Part shown: piece by piece, positions 10,997 through 26,988 of the stretch
Layout: every line of letters begins with the position of its first letter
Position numbering within the stretch: the stretch's first letter is position 1
Source of the DNA: Adiantum capillus-veneris
Taxonomy: Eukaryota; Streptophyta; Polypodiopsida; Polypodiales; Pteridaceae
Direction of reading: 5' to 3'
Assembly: GCA_014529385.2 (NCBI GenBank)
Contig: CM043955.1
Location: 154,409,640 to 154,473,639 of the forward strand
Length of the DNA: 64,000 nucleotides
Notes under the pieces: generated by a model
The model's input: the letters and a program-made list of their open reading frames with translations, nothing else
Databases searched by the model: none
What the model was told of the DNA's origin: nothing
Made by a program: the position numbers and the translations under genes

Positions 10997-11934
10997 TGTT
11001 AGAAGCTGGACACACCCCACAGAAACTAACCACTCCGAAGATTATCATTTTTGTAATTATTCATTTATTGAGGAAACCTGATTTTTCACCTTGTAAATAT
11101 TGGGGCTTACAGAAGTTTCCAGATTGTATCCCAGTTTTGATAGTTAGATTGAGTAGATGGTTGATTTGGAACTTTAGGGTTTGAGAATTGTAAAGTATAT
11201 ATACCACTTTTTGACCTTAATGAAAAAAAACCCTTTTGTCATTTAAAAAAAACAAGTTTTGAAGTTTCTGAGTGAGCGTACTGTGTACGAGAGAGAGAGA
11301 GTGAGCTTCATCTTGACGCTACGTGTGCACCGATGGTCGGAATCGAGTGCGGAGAAGTGCAGCGTGTTGCTCCCGATGAGAGCTACGCGCCGATACCTAC
11401 ATTGCGCGCGTATGGTCTGGTTTTGCGAGCTCCTTCTACAAGCTTCATCTGGTGATTGGGTGAGCATACGTTGTCCGATTTTGCATTGCAGCATATCCAC
11501 GCGTTCGCATTGAGTAGAGCTACACATTAGGCACTTTAGATTTTGAAAATGAAGACCTTCAAATTTCGGCCATACATCCTACTTGATTTTGCACCGGGTG
11601 TTTTGGGTTGGGGTTTTGGTTCATAGATCTTAGGGAGAGCGACCTACTGGTGTTAGTAGGGTCTCCTTCAAGTTCTATGGTGTTTCGACATTGTTTGATG
11701 GGTGTTCGGCTCTAGACAGCGTTGTAGGAAGTTTCCTCTTATGCACTCTTGAAGACTGTGACTTAGACAATTGGTAGAGACCTCTGTAGAAATTAGTTAG
11801 GAGTCGGTCGAGTGTAGGTTGACACCTTATGCTTGCTTCCACGCGCATGCGGGTCGAGCTTCGTCCTTAGCTGACATTATATGTTAGGTGAGTTCTCGTT
11901 GTGCTGACGTTCGTCGCGGCGTATCCGTCCAACA
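10997..11934 (+). repeat. 3' LTR of the large gypsy-like element
   Basis: The segment starts TGTTAGAAG after the polypurine tract and ends CCAACA, giving TG...CA ends over 938 bp. TATATATACC near 11194 is a TATA candidate, and AATGAAAAAAAA near 11219 resembles a polyadenylation region. Base 11935 resumes copia LTR sequence (CTTTAGTACTTC), so the insertion point is exact. The target duplication should begin CTTTA and its partner is outside the window. Confidence 0.8.
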
Positions 11935-12424
11935 CTTTAGTACTTCAAAACAACAGGTAGATAACAAAGGGATTATACCCTTAATAGAGCTCCCGCCTTG
12001 CTTCACTCTCACCACCTCACACCCACCTTGTTGCATCAACTTCACACTCTGAAATATGTGCAGAAATGACCTCCTTTTACAGGCCAGAAGGACTGCTCTC
12101 TCTCATGAGAGGCAGCCATGTGTAGCCACCTTTGTGTAAATAAGTCCAAATCCGACCCTCCAATCCACCCATGTGTGGCCGCCCTTGAGAAGACAAGTCC
12201 ACTTTTGAATTCGGCCACTAGCCACCGGTCATTGACTACCGGCCAATCGGTCAACCGACCGATCGTTTTCGACCACTTTTCGGCCGCCGGCTGGCGAGTG
12301 ATTTTTATTTTCGGCGAGTGACTTTCCTTCACGTACGATGGCTTCTCCTCATAATGAGGACCTTAAAAATGTGTCTTTTTACCATAAAAACTTACAAGGG
12401 GTAAATCAAGCTCTATACTTAACA
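11935..12424 (-). repeat. Truncated 3' LTR of copia A
   Basis: It matches the distal parts of the copia B LTRs (15090-15727 and 19917-20513) and ends CTTAACA like both of them. About 170 bp of the LTR end are missing, displaced by the gypsy insertion at 11934. Confidence 0.85.
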
Positions 12425-12484
12425 ATCTCCCCCTTGGAGACTGATCTCCAAACCAAACCTGTGACTGCTTTCCATCCTTGCTTC

Positions 12485-14842
12485 TTATCCTTGAATGCCG
12501 ATTGAAGATGGGAAAAAGCTCAACTTCTCCTTGTTGACCACCTTTGTAAACATGTCTGCAAGATTTTCACTTGTATGCACCTTTCCTAGCTTTAGTTGTC
12601 CCTCTTCCAAAAGAGTGCGTATGAAGTGATATCTCACCTCAATGTGCTTTGTCCTTGAATGAAAGGCTGAGTTCTTCGCAAGATGGATAGCGCTTTGGCT
12701 ATCACTGTACAAGACACAATTGTTTTGTTTGAATCCAAGCTCTTCTAAGAATCTGTGAAGCCACAGAATTTCTTTGCTTGCCTCCGTCATTGCTACATAC
12801 TCTGCTTCCGTGGTAGAAAGTGAAACCACTTTCTGCAGCTTTGAAGCCCAGCTTACTACTGTGCCTCCAACCGTGAACACATAGCCAGTTGTGCTCCTTC
12901 GAGTATCTTTGTCACCTACCTTATCTGCATCAGTATACCCTTCTAGAAAAATATCAATACCTCCAAAATACAAAGCATTTGTTGTTGTCCCTTTTAGATA
13001 CCTAAGTATCCACTTCACAGCTTGCCAATGCTCTTTACCTGGGTTGTCCATGAACCTACTCACAACTCCCACTGCATGTGCAATGTCTGGCCTTGTCCAG
13101 ACCATAGCATACATTAGAGAACCTACCGCTGCAGCATATGGAACTTTAGACATATAGGCTATCTCCTCTTGTGTCTTTGGACACATATCCTTCGTTAGTT
13201 TAAGTGACCAGCCAAAGGTGTAGAAACTAGTTTTGCATTTTGCATTGCAAACCTTTCTAGTACCTTCTTGATGTAATCCTCTTGAGATAGCTTTATTGTC
13301 TTCTTTGTCTTATCCCTTGATATTTTCATACCAAGTATCCTCTTTGCAACACCTAAATCTTTCATTGGAAAATATTTAGAAAGCTTCTCTTTTAGGTCTT
13401 TGATGTCCTGCATGTTAGCACTAGCAATCAGCATGTCATCAACATACAACATTAGGATGATGAACTTCCCATCTCCCAAATTCTTCCTGTAGATGCAATG
13501 ATCTGAGTTGCATCTTCTGAATCCATGATCTAACATCCATCGATCGAACTTCAAGTACCATTGTCTCGATGCTTGCTTTAATCCATACAAGCTTTTCTTT
13601 AATCTGCAAACCATTTTCTCCTTACCTTTTACTTCATACCCCTTTGGTCGAAGTACTCTAAGTCACCATGAGAGAATGTCGTATTTACATCCATTTGATC
13701 AAGATTTAGATCATGAGCAACCACAAGGCTTAAGACAAGCCTAATCGAGTTCATTTTTACAACAGGGAAAATATTTCATTGAAGTCACTACCTTTCTTTT
13801 GAGAAAACCCTTTTACCACAAGCCTAGACTTGTACCTTTTCTTCCCACCTTCTTCTTCCTTCAGCTTGTACACTGATTTGTTTTGAAGTGCCCGCTTACC
13901 TTTAGGCAACTCAACCAACTCCCATGTTTGGTTGCGATGTAGTGAGTCCATCTCCACTTGCATGCTCTTCGTCCATTCTTCTTTGGATTCGTGTTGCATA
14001 GCTTCTTCGTATGATTCCGGCTCTCTAGAATCTAAGATCAAGAGATGGTTGAAGGAAGGAACAAACCTTTCTGGAGGTCTACTTGCTCTTGTAGATCTTC
14101 GAGAAATAGGTTGAGGCTCCTCATTTGGTTGACATTGTTGCACATTGTCACCGTTTGCAGTCCTTGAGTCTTCACCTTCCTCAAGCTCCATGTACTCATC
14201 ACGTGTCTCTTTTGTTTGTTTTCTTTCCAAGTAATCTTTGTATATATTTTGTTCGTTAAAAATTACATCCCTACTCTTTAAGATTTTACCATCTTCAGAA
14301 TTCCATAGGCGATACCCAAAGTCACCTTCTCCATAGCCAATGAAAAAACACTTTTTGGACTTTGCATCTAGCTTTAATCTTAGGCTTCTATCTATGTGCA
14401 TGAAAGCCTCACACCCAAACACTTTGAGAAATGCATAATTCACCGGTTTACCTGTCCATGCCTCTTCTGGAACTCCCCCATCCAATGTCGTTGAGGGTGA
14501 CTGGTTGATTTAAGTACACAGACGTACTTACAGCTTCCGCCCAAAGCTCAAGCGGTAGGCCTGCATGTAGCCGCATGCTTCGTGCTCGCTCCATGATTGT
14601 CCTATTCATCCTTTCTGAAATTCCATTTTGTGAGGTGTCCTTGGGGTTGTCCTTTGCCTCCGAATGCCATTGCTAGCACAAAAGCTTTCAAAAGCTTGGC
14701 TGCAATATTCGCCTCCATTGTCGAATCTGAGGCATTTAACCTTGGTACCTGTTTCATTCTCCACAAAGGCTTTCCACCTTTGAAATATGGAAATTACATC
14801 GGACTTATTCTTCATGATAAACCCATGTTTTTCTAGTCTCAT
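12485..14842 (-). pseudogene. Copia A pol: integrase, RT and RNase H, frame-broken
   Basis: Collinear with copia B pol. Visible pieces are the integrase around SDVISIFQRWKAFVENETGT (14842-14606), the integrase C-terminus and linker to early RT (14485-13757), RT with YVDDML (13614-13195), and RNase H with GYTDAD and STTEAEYVAM (13186-12485). Relative to B it has a deletion of about 14 bp near 13652 and frameshifts near 13190, 13750 and 14490. It keeps GVPEEAW where B has a stop (17774), so A preserves some ancestral codons. Confidence 0.85.
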
Positions 14843-14915
14843 CGTCTATGAATGTTACATAGTACAATGAGCCACCAAGTGATGGTGTACTTGCAGGACC
14901 CCAAACATCAGAATG

Positions 14916-15727
14916 TGTTAGGAAATAAGACGTAGCTAAATAGATAATTGAGTAGATTACTTAATGGAGAGAGACAGATTTACATACACGAGATTATAGA
15001 GTAGAGAGAGAGAGAGAGAGAGAGTACACACGATATACGTGGTTCACCCAATGTGGGCTACGTCCACGGAAAAGCAGCCACTCAATGGCTTTAGTACTTC
15101 AAAACAAGAATTAGTTTACAAAGGGATTATACCCTTAATGGAGCTCCCGCCTTGCTTCACTCTCACCACCTCACACTCACCTTGTTGCATCAACTTCACA
15201 CTATGAAATGTGTGTAGAAATGGCCTCCTTGTATAGGCCAAAAGGGCTGCCCTCTCTTATGAGAGACAGCCATGTGTAGCCGCCCTTGTGCGAATAAGTC
15301 CAAATCGGACCCTCCAATCCGCCCATGTGTGGCTGCCATTGAGAAGACAAGTCCGCTTTTGAATTCGGCCACCGGCCATTGACTTCCGACCACCGGACAC
15401 CGGACACCGGCCATTGACTTCCGACCACCGGCCATCGGCCATTGACTACCGGCCACCGGCCAACCGAGCGGTTGTTTTCCGACCACTTTCCGGCCGCCAT
15501 CCGGCCATAATATTCCGGCGAAAAAGAATATTCCGTCGAAAAAAAATCTCGGGGGCCTCCACCCCCGAGGCCTTTAAAGTTGCCCCTGATTCTTGTCCGT
15601 GAAAATTTTGGTTTCCGGTGAGTGATTTTCCTTCACGCACGATGGCTTCTCCTCATAATGGGGGCCTTACAAATGTGGGCTTTTACCACAGAAAATTACA
15701 AGGGTAAATCAGGCTCCATACTTAACA
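14916..15727 (-). repeat. 3' LTR of copia B
   Basis: 812 bp, TGTTAGG...CTTAACA on the + strand. It contains (GA)n at about 15004-15024 and a short GC-rich minisatellite built from CCGGCCATTGACTTCCGAC-like units at about 15365-15470. Confidence 0.9.
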
Positions 15728-15745
15728 ATCTCCCACTTGGAGACT
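15728..15745 (-). other. Polypurine tract of copia B
   Basis: On the minus strand the purine-rich AAGTGGGAGATT directly precedes the LTR end. Copia A has the same feature at 12425-12440. Confidence 0.75.
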
Positions 15746-15787
15746 GATCTCCAAACCAAACCTGTGACTGCTTTCCATTCTGGCTTC

Positions 15788-17761
15788 TTATCCTTGAATG
15801 CTGATTGAAGATGAGCAAAAGCTCAACTTCTCCTTGTTGACCACCTTTGTAAACATGTCTGCAAGATTTTCACTTGTATGCACCTTTCCTAGCTTTAGTT
15901 GTCCCTCTTCCAAAAGAGTGTGTATGAAGTGATATCTCACCTCAATGTGCTTTGTCCTTGAATGAAAAGCTGAGTTCTTCGCAAGATGGATAGCGCTTTG
16001 GCTATCACTGTACAAGACACAATTGTCTTGTTTGAATCCAAGCTCTTCTAAGAATCTGTGAAGCCACATAATTTCTTTGCTTGCCTCCGTCATTGCTACA
16101 TACTCTGCTTCCGTGGTAGAAAGTGAAACCACTTTCTGCAGCTTTGAAGCCCAGCTTACTACTGTGCCTCCAACCGTGAACACATAGCCAGTTGTGCTCC
16201 TTCGAGTATCTTTGTCACCTGCCATATCTGCATCAGTATACCCTTCTAGAAAAATATCAATTCCTCCAAAATACAAAGCATTTGTTGTTGCCCCTTTTAG
16301 ATACCTAAGTATCCACTTCACAGCTTGCCAATGCTCTTTACCTGGGTTGTCCATGAACCTACTCACAACTCCCACTGCATGTGCAATGTCTGGCCTTGTC
16401 CAGACCATAGCATACATTAGAGAACCTACCGCTGCAGCATATGGAACTTTAGACATATAGGCTATCTCCTCTTGTGTCTTTGGACACATATCCGTCGTTA
16501 GTTTAAAATGACCAGCCAAAGGTGTAGAAACTGGTTTTGCATTTTTCATTGCAAACCTTTCTAGTACCTTCTTGATGTAATCTTCTTGAGATAGCTTTAT
16601 TGTCTTCTTCGTCCTGTCCCTTGATATTTTCATACCAAGTATCCTCTTTGCAGCACCTAAATCTTTCATTGAAAAAGATTTGGACAGCTCGTCTTTTAGG
16701 TCTTTGATGTCCTGCATGTTAGCACTTGCAATCAACATGTCATCAACATACAACATTAGGATGATGAATTTCCCATCTCCCAATTTCTCCGTGTAGACGC
16801 ACTGATCCGAGTTGCATCTTGTGAATCCATGATCCAACATCCATCGATCAAACTTCAAGTACCATTGTCCTGATGCTTGCTTTAAAGCATACAAGCTCTT
16901 CTTTAATCTGCAAACCATTTTCTCCTTACCTTTTACTTCATACCCCTTTGGTTGAAGCATGTAGATTTCCTCCTCTAAGTCACGGTGAGGGAATGCCGTA
17001 TTTACATCCATTTGCTCGAGATTTAGATCATGAGCAGCCACAAGGCTTAAGACAAGCCTAATTGAGTTCATTTTTACAACAGGAGAAAATATTTCATTGA
17101 AGTCAATACCTTTCTTTTGAGAAAAACCTTTTACCACAAGCCTAGACTTGTACCTTTTCTTCCCACCTTCTTCTTCCGTTAGCTTGTACACCCATTTGTT
17201 TTGAAGTGCCCGCTTACCTTTAGGCAACTCAACCAACTCCCATGTTTGGTTGCGATGTAGTGAGTCCATCTCCACTTGCATGCTCTTCGTCCATTCTTCT
17301 TTGGATTCATGTTGCATAGCTTCTTCATATGATTCCGGCTCTCCAGAATCTGAGATCAAGAGATGGTTGAAGGAAGGAACAAACCTTTCTGGAGGTCTAC
17401 TTGCTCTTGTAGATCTTCGGGGAATAGGTTGAGGCTCCTCATTTGGTTGACGTTGTTGCACATTGTCACCGTTTGCAGTCCTTGAGTCTTCACCTTCCTC
17501 AAGCTCCATGTACTCATCACCTGTTTCTTTTGTTTGTTTTCTTTCCAAGTAATCTTTGTACATATTTTGTTCGTTAAAAATTACATCCCTACTCCTTAAG
17601 ATTTTACCATCTTCAGGATTCCATAGGCGATACCCAAAGTCTCCTTCTCCATAGCCAATGAAGAAACACTTTTTGGACTTTGCATCTAGCTTTGATCTTA
17701 GGCTTCTATCTATGTGCATGAAAGCCTCACACCCAAACACTTTGAGAAATGCATAATTCAC
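15788..17761 (-). CDS. Copia B pol, RT and RNase H part (657 residues)
   Basis: An uninterrupted frame. It starts inside the integrase C-terminus (FLKVFGCEAFMH, about residues 4-15), has an acidic linker, then copia RT (WVYKLTEEEGGKKRYKSRLV near residue 195, DVNTAFPHRDLEEEIY, and catalytic YVDDML near residue 345), and RNase H (GYTDADMAGDKDTRRS, STTEAEYVAMTEASKE, LYSDSQSAIHLAKN). It ends 60 bp before the 3' LTR. The family motif is usually TAFLHGD, so PHRD carries two substitutions. The apparent start Met is not a real initiator: the polyprotein is cut upstream by TAA near 17774. Confidence 0.92.
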   Translation of the reverse strand: MNYAFLKVFGCEAFMHIDRSLRSKLDAKSKKCFFIGYGEGDFGYRLWNPEDGKILRSRDVIFNEQNMYKDYLERKQTKETGDEYMELEEGEDSRTANGDNVQQRQPNEEPQPIPRRSTRASRPPERFVPSFNHLLISDSGEPESYEEAMQHESKEEWTKSMQVEMDSLHRNQTWELVELPKGKRALQNKWVYKLTEEEGGKKRYKSRLVVKGFSQKKGIDFNEIFSPVVKMNSIRLVLSLVAAHDLNLEQMDVNTAFPHRDLEEEIYMLQPKGYEVKGKEKMVCRLKKSLYALKQASGQWYLKFDRWMLDHGFTRCNSDQCVYTEKLGDGKFIILMLYVDDMLIASANMQDIKDLKDELSKSFSMKDLGAAKRILGMKISRDRTKKTIKLSQEDYIKKVLERFAMKNAKPVSTPLAGHFKLTTDMCPKTQEEIAYMSKVPYAAAVGSLMYAMVWTRPDIAHAVGVVSRFMDNPGKEHWQAVKWILRYLKGATTNALYFGGIDIFLEGYTDADMAGDKDTRRSTTGYVFTVGGTVVSWASKLQKVVSLSTTEAEYVAMTEASKEIMWLHRFLEELGFKQDNCVLYSDSQSAIHLAKNSAFHSRTKHIEVRYHFIHTLLEEGQLKLGKVHTSENLADMFTKVVNKEKLSFCSSSISIQG

Positions 17762-18285
17762 CGGTTTACCTGTCCATGGCTCTTATGGAACTCCCCCATC
17801 CAATGCCGTTGAGGGTGACCGATTGATTAAGTACACAGACATACTTACAGCTTTCGCCCAAAGCTCAAGCGGTAGGCCTGCATGTAGCCGCATGCTTCGT
17901 GCTCGTTCCATGATTGTCCTGTTCATCCTTTCCGAAATCCCATTTTGTTGAGGTGTCCTTGGGGTTGTCCTTTGCCTCCGAATGCCATTGCTAGCACAAA
18001 AGCTTTCAAAAGCTTGGCTGCAATATTCGCCTCCATTGTCGGATCTGAGGCATTTAACCTTGGTACCTGTTTCATTCTCCACAAAGGCTTTCCACCTTTG
18101 AAATATGGAAAATACATCGGATTTATTCTTCATGACATAAACCCATGTTTTTCTAGTCTCATCGTCTATGAATGTTACATATTACAATGAGACACCAAGT
18201 GATGGTGTACTTGCAGGACCCCAAACATCAGAATGAACCAACTCAAGTTTTTTATTTTTTCTTTCATTTCCTGATTTTTTAAATT
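17762..18285 (-). pseudogene. Copia B integrase core, interrupted
   Basis: The 116-residue open piece (18133-17783) carries the second catalytic Asp in RSDNGGEY and the Glu in NGISERMNRT. The first Asp (LVHSDVWGP, about 18225-18250) sits in another segment: a one-base shift near 18295 and a TAC-to-TAA stop near 18182 separate them. Copia A still has the sense codon there. A further TAA near 17774 (GAA in A) closes the piece. Insertion activity is not possible from this copy. Confidence 0.9.
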
Positions 18286-19065
18286 TTACCTCTTTTGTTT
18301 ACCATAAACACAATCTTCACAGAACTCTAAGTCCACTTCTTTCAAACCTGGTAGAAGCTTCTTTGTTTGAAGGATTTGCATTCCTTTGGCACTCATATGC
18401 CCAAGTCGGTAGTGCCACACCGCACTGTCAACTTCTGTAGTTGCTGCACAAGCTGAAGGTTGCGTGCTAACAGTACACAAGTAAAGTGTACCGACTTTTT
18501 CACCCTTGGCAACCACCAAAGATCCCTTTGAGATCTTCCACCGTTTGTTTCCAAATGCAATGTTGTGACCTTCATCGTCCAATTGTCCTGTAGAGATCAA
18601 ATTTTTGCGAAGAGAAGGAACATGCCTAACATCTTTAAGCTTCCATTCATTTCCGTTAGCAGTTTTGACAGAAACTGTACCTTTGCCGACAATCTCACAA
18701 GCTTCATCATCTCCCAAGTATACATACCCAAAATTACCTTTGGTGTAGTCTTGGAAATGTTGCTTGTGTGGTGTCGCATGGAATGAAGCCCCGGAATCTA
18801 CTATCCAGGAATTAGACACATTGTCTAATGAGAGAATTAGAGCATCTTGCTCTACTTTACCTGCCACACTGGCCTCCGATGTTGACTTGTTGTCTTGAGA
18901 CTCTGTCTCCTTCTTCATCTTGGACCAGCAATCCTTCTTGACGTGCCCCTTCTTGCCGCAGTTCCAACATTCAAGAATTGACTTTGTGCGTGACTTGCTC
19001 CGCCTTGAGCGATCACGACCCTTTTGGTTTTTGAACCTCTCCTTAAGCCTTCCTCTTGTTTCCAT
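18286..19065 (-). CDS. Copia B nucleocapsid zinc knuckle, protease and GAG-pre-integrase
   Basis: The 259-residue frame begins with a basic stretch, then a CCHC knuckle (CWNCGKKGHVKKDC) that binds element RNA. The aspartic protease active site is in SWIVDSGASFHATP (about residue 90). The pre-integrase H-H-C-C motif ends the segment (WHYRLGHMSAKGMQIL, CEDCVYGKQKR). It is in frame with gag upstream across a TGA near 19074-19076 that replaces a sense codon. Confidence 0.9.
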   Translation of the reverse strand: METRGRLKERFKNQKGRDRSRRSKSRTKSILECWNCGKKGHVKKDCWSKMKKETESQDNKSTSEASVAGKVEQDALILSLDNVSNSWIVDSGASFHATPHKQHFQDYTKGNFGYVYLGDDEACEIVGKGTVSVKTANGNEWKLKDVRHVPSLRKNLISTGQLDDEGHNIAFGNKRWKISKGSLVVAKGEKVGTLYLCTVSTQPSACAATTEVDSAVWHYRLGHMSAKGMQILQTKKLLPGLKEVDLEFCEDCVYGKQKR

Positions 19066-19677
19066 TGATAGTGCAGCACTTGATGATTCTCATGTGCTTC
19101 TCCTTCGCATTTCCTCACTTAGGAGAACACCCACAACATCATCAAACTTAAGAGTATTTGTGCCAGAGATAGAATTACTTACATCCATCACAAGGTTGTC
19201 CCAACTATCCGGTAGAGATGATAGTATAAGGAGAGCTCGCACTTCGTCATCGAAATTGATTTTCACTGATCGAAGTTGACTTATGTTTGTGTTAAAGTCA
19301 TTTAGGTGTTCTGCAACTGAACCATTCTCTGCCATCTTTAGATTGAACAAGCGCTTCATAAGAAATACCTTATTGGATGCCGATGGTTTCTCGTAGAAGT
19401 CGTCAAGTGGCTTCATCAAGTCCTCCGTGGTCTTCATCTCCGAAACATTGAAGGCCACCGTTGATGCCAAGCTTAACCGGATTGTTCCCAGTGCCTTTCG
19501 ATCAAGGACAATCCATGCTACATCTGCCATTGTTGCAGGCTTCTTCACAAGACTGCCTAGTGGCAAATAGAGGTCCTTCTGGTAGAGATAGTCTTCAATC
19601 TGCATCTTCCAATGTTGGTAGTTTTTGCCATTGAACTTCTCAATCTTGAACTTCCCTTCCTCCGCCATAACTCCCAC
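19066..19677 (-). CDS. Copia B gag (capsid) N-terminal part
   Basis: 195 residues of the UBN2-type copia capsid region: KFNGKNYQHWKMQIEDYLYQ near the start, WIVLDRKALGTIRLSLA, and LNDFNTNISQLRS. It begins at ATG 19677, about 50 bases after the primer site on the minus strand, the normal position. It ends with a TGA that separates it from the zinc-knuckle segment, and SSSAALSMETRGR continues in frame. Confidence 0.9.
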
Positions 19678-19727
19678 TCAATCCAAGGAATCCTTTCCTT
19701 GAGATAATTTAGCTATGAACAAACCTT

Positions 19728-19740
19728 GCTCTGATACCAG
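19728..19740 (-). other. Primer-binding site of copia B
   Basis: The minus strand reads TGGTATCAGAGC next to the LTR, complementary to the 3' end of initiator tRNA-Met. It marks the 5' LTR inner edge at 19742. Confidence 0.9.
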
Positions 19741-19741
19741 T

Positions 19742-20513
19742 TGCTAGGAAATATGACGTAGCTAAATAGATATTTGAGTAGATTACTTAATGGAGAGAGA
19801 TAGATTTCACACATGAGAGATTATAGAGTAGAGAGAGAGAGAGAGAGAGAGTACACACGATATACGTGGTTCACCCAATGTGAGCTATGTCCATGGGAAA
19901 GCAGCCACTCAATGGCTTTAGTACTTCAAAACAAGAAGTAGTTTACAAAGGGATTAATCATTATACCCTTAATAGAGCTCTCGCCTTGCTTCAATCTCAC
20001 CCCCTCACACCCACCTTCACACTCTGAAATGTGTGTAGAAATGGCCTCCTTTTATAGGCCAAAAGGGCTGCCCTCTCTCATGAGAGGCAGCTATGTGTAG
20101 CCGCCTTTGTGTAGATAAGTCCAAATCGGACCCTCCAATCCACCCACGTGTGGCCGCCCTTGAGAAGACGAGTCCGCTTTTGAATTTGGCCACCAGCCAT
20201 TGAATTCGGCAACCGGCCACCGGCCATTGACTTTTGACCACCGACCACTGGCCATTGACTACCGGCCAAGCGACCGATCGTTTTTTGACCTCTTTCCGAC
20301 CGCCGTCCGGCCATAATATTCCGGCGAAAAAGAATATTTTGGCGAGTTTTTTTATTTTGGTTTCCGGCCATAATATTCCGGCCGTGAAAATTTTGGTTTC
20401 CGGCGAGTGACTTTCCTTCACGCACGATGGCTTCTCCTTATAATGGGGGCCTTACAAATGTGCGTTTTTACCACAAAAACTTACAAGGGGTAAATCAGGC
20501 TCCATACTTAACA
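19742..20513 (-). repeat. 5' LTR of copia B
   Basis: 772 bp, TGCTAGG...CTTAACA on the + strand (first T of TGTTAGG changed). It has (GA)n at about 19831-19851. The right edge abuts gypsy gag sequence; this LTR may be an A/B hybrid produced by LTR-LTR recombination. Confidence 0.85.
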
Positions 20514-21440
20514 GATAGAGCCAGGCCGTTGGGAGTTGACATACTCAGCCATTTCTTCAGATAACCCCACACAAAATTGTTACTTTTGCTCGACGAATTC
20601 TATTTTGTGGAAGATAGTAGCCTTGAGATATAAATCCCAAAACTTGTCCACATATTTGTGAATAGACACATGTGAGAGAAGCTTCAAACTGCACCATTCG
20701 GTAAGTATTTTTTCCTTTGCATCGCTTGCAAGGAATTGCTTCATGATAGAAACTCGTAGATTTTTCCATGTCTTTGGGGCTTCACCATTGCTATGAAGGC
20801 TAGCCCATATTAACGAGCTGATTTCTGGAAGTGCATAGCTACATGGCGTAGCTTGGAGGACTCCATGAAGCCCTCGCCTCCAAAGGCTGGATGAAGGCCA
20901 ATACTTTGTCAGTGGCACCAAAGGTGCCATCATAGGTGAGAAAGAGACACTCTTTCCTCCCTCTTTGAACTTCTTGAGCCTTTGTGATCTTCGCCATGCA
21001 GGGTATGATTTGCGATGTCCTCCCCTCTTGTAATCTCTAGGAGAATAGCCCTAGCTTTCATCGGGAGAGGAGGAAGGTGAAGAGGAAGGAGAAGAGGGTG
21101 ACCTCTTTCTTGATCTTTTCCTTTGTTTCCTCTTTTCCCTTTTGAAGTGATGAGGAGAAGGGCTGTGTGTTGACCGTTTCCTCATGGGAGGAGTTGGCGA
21201 TCGTGTAGACTGTCGTCTTCGTGGAGCCACGTCTTCATAGGAACTTAAGGAGTCATTCCTTTCTTGTTCTTTGAATTCCTCCTCTCGTATGGGAGAGAGT
21301 TTTCTTTTGGGGGTCTCATCAAGAGGCCTCCTAAGCTCTCTCTCCTCTTGGAGAAGAAGGGAAATCCCATAAGCACGAAGTTGTTGAGTAACTTCGGCTT
21401 TCAAAGTAGGGTTTCCCATAGCTAACATTTTTACTGTCAA
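20514..21440 (-). pseudogene. Gypsy gag fragment with an Arg/Ser-rich N-terminal domain
   Basis: The minus-strand frame opens at 21440 (MTVKMLAMGNPTLKAEV). Residues about 60-130 are rich in Arg and Ser with SP repeats, like SR splicing factors (RSPTPPMRKRSTHSPSP). A TAG at 21051-21053 interrupts. A gag capsid segment follows (TWKNLRVSIMKQFLASDAKE, HKYVDKFWDLYLKA), interrupted by TAA near 20580, and the frame is cut at 20514 by the copia LTR (SEEMAEYVNSQRPGSI is the last segment). The rest of this element must lie left of the copia insertion, outside the window. Confidence 0.7.

Positions 21441-26858
<5,418 letters not shown>

Positions 26859-26950
<92 letters not shown>
26859..26950. repeat. 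(GA)n microsatellite, about 92 bp
   Basis: Pure GA dinucleotides ending 38 bases before the ATG of the putative secreted-peptide frame. It could be a GAGA-type promoter or 5' leader element. Confidence 0.95.
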
Positions 26951-26953
<3 letters not shown>

Positions 26954-26988
26954 GTGCACTCTCCAGCTTGTACTAGCCTACGCCAAGC

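Larger units (their letters stand above)
1..11934 (+). mobile_element. Very large Ty3/gypsy-like LTR retrotransposon, 5' end outside the window
   Basis: Pol-type coding runs from the first base to 4731, a noncoding stretch with tandem repeats follows, then a long coiled-coil reading frame (7586-10944), a polypurine tract (10983-10996) and an LTR (10997-11934). The base after the LTR is in the middle of a copia LTR, so this element inserted there. The other half of that copia LTR and the 5' LTR are absent from 1-10996, so the 5' terminus must lie upstream of the window unless it was deleted. I infer one element of more than 11.9 kb. A second reading is two fused elements, because another purine run (4900-4913) could be the 3' end of the pol-bearing part. 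All frames are broken, so this copy is dead. Confidence 0.6.
11935..14915 (-). mobile_element. Copia element A (Tnt1/Tork-like), 5' part missing
   Basis: The minus strand reads integrase core to RNase H (14842 to 12485), a polypurine tract (complement of 12425-12440) and the start of a 3' LTR (12424 to 11935). The LTR is cut by the large gypsy insertion. The internal region stops abruptly at 14915, exactly where copia B's LTR begins; the same position in B is 18221. The two copies are very similar, so they belong to one family. The missing gag and 5' LTR of A do not reappear beyond B. Confidence 0.85.
14916..20513 (-). mobile_element. Copia element B (Tnt1/Tork-like), both LTRs present
   Basis: On the minus strand: 5' LTR (20513-19742), tRNA-Met primer site, gag, zinc knuckle, protease, integrase, RT, RNase H, polypurine tract, 3' LTR (15727-14916). 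Domain order PR-INT-RT-RH is copia, and RT/RNase H segments are strikingly Tnt1-like. The frame has several breaks (TGA between gag and knuckle, a shift and TAA near 18180-18300, TAA near 17774), so it is not autonomous, but the 657-residue RT part is intact, suggesting fairly recent insertion. Flanks GAATG (left) and GATAG (right) do not form a target duplication. Confidence 0.93.

Noticed and set aside
15196-15640. Minus-strand frames rich in Trp, Gly and Val
   Set aside because: They arise from a GC-rich minisatellite inside the copia LTR; the same frames recur in the other LTRs and have no coding features.
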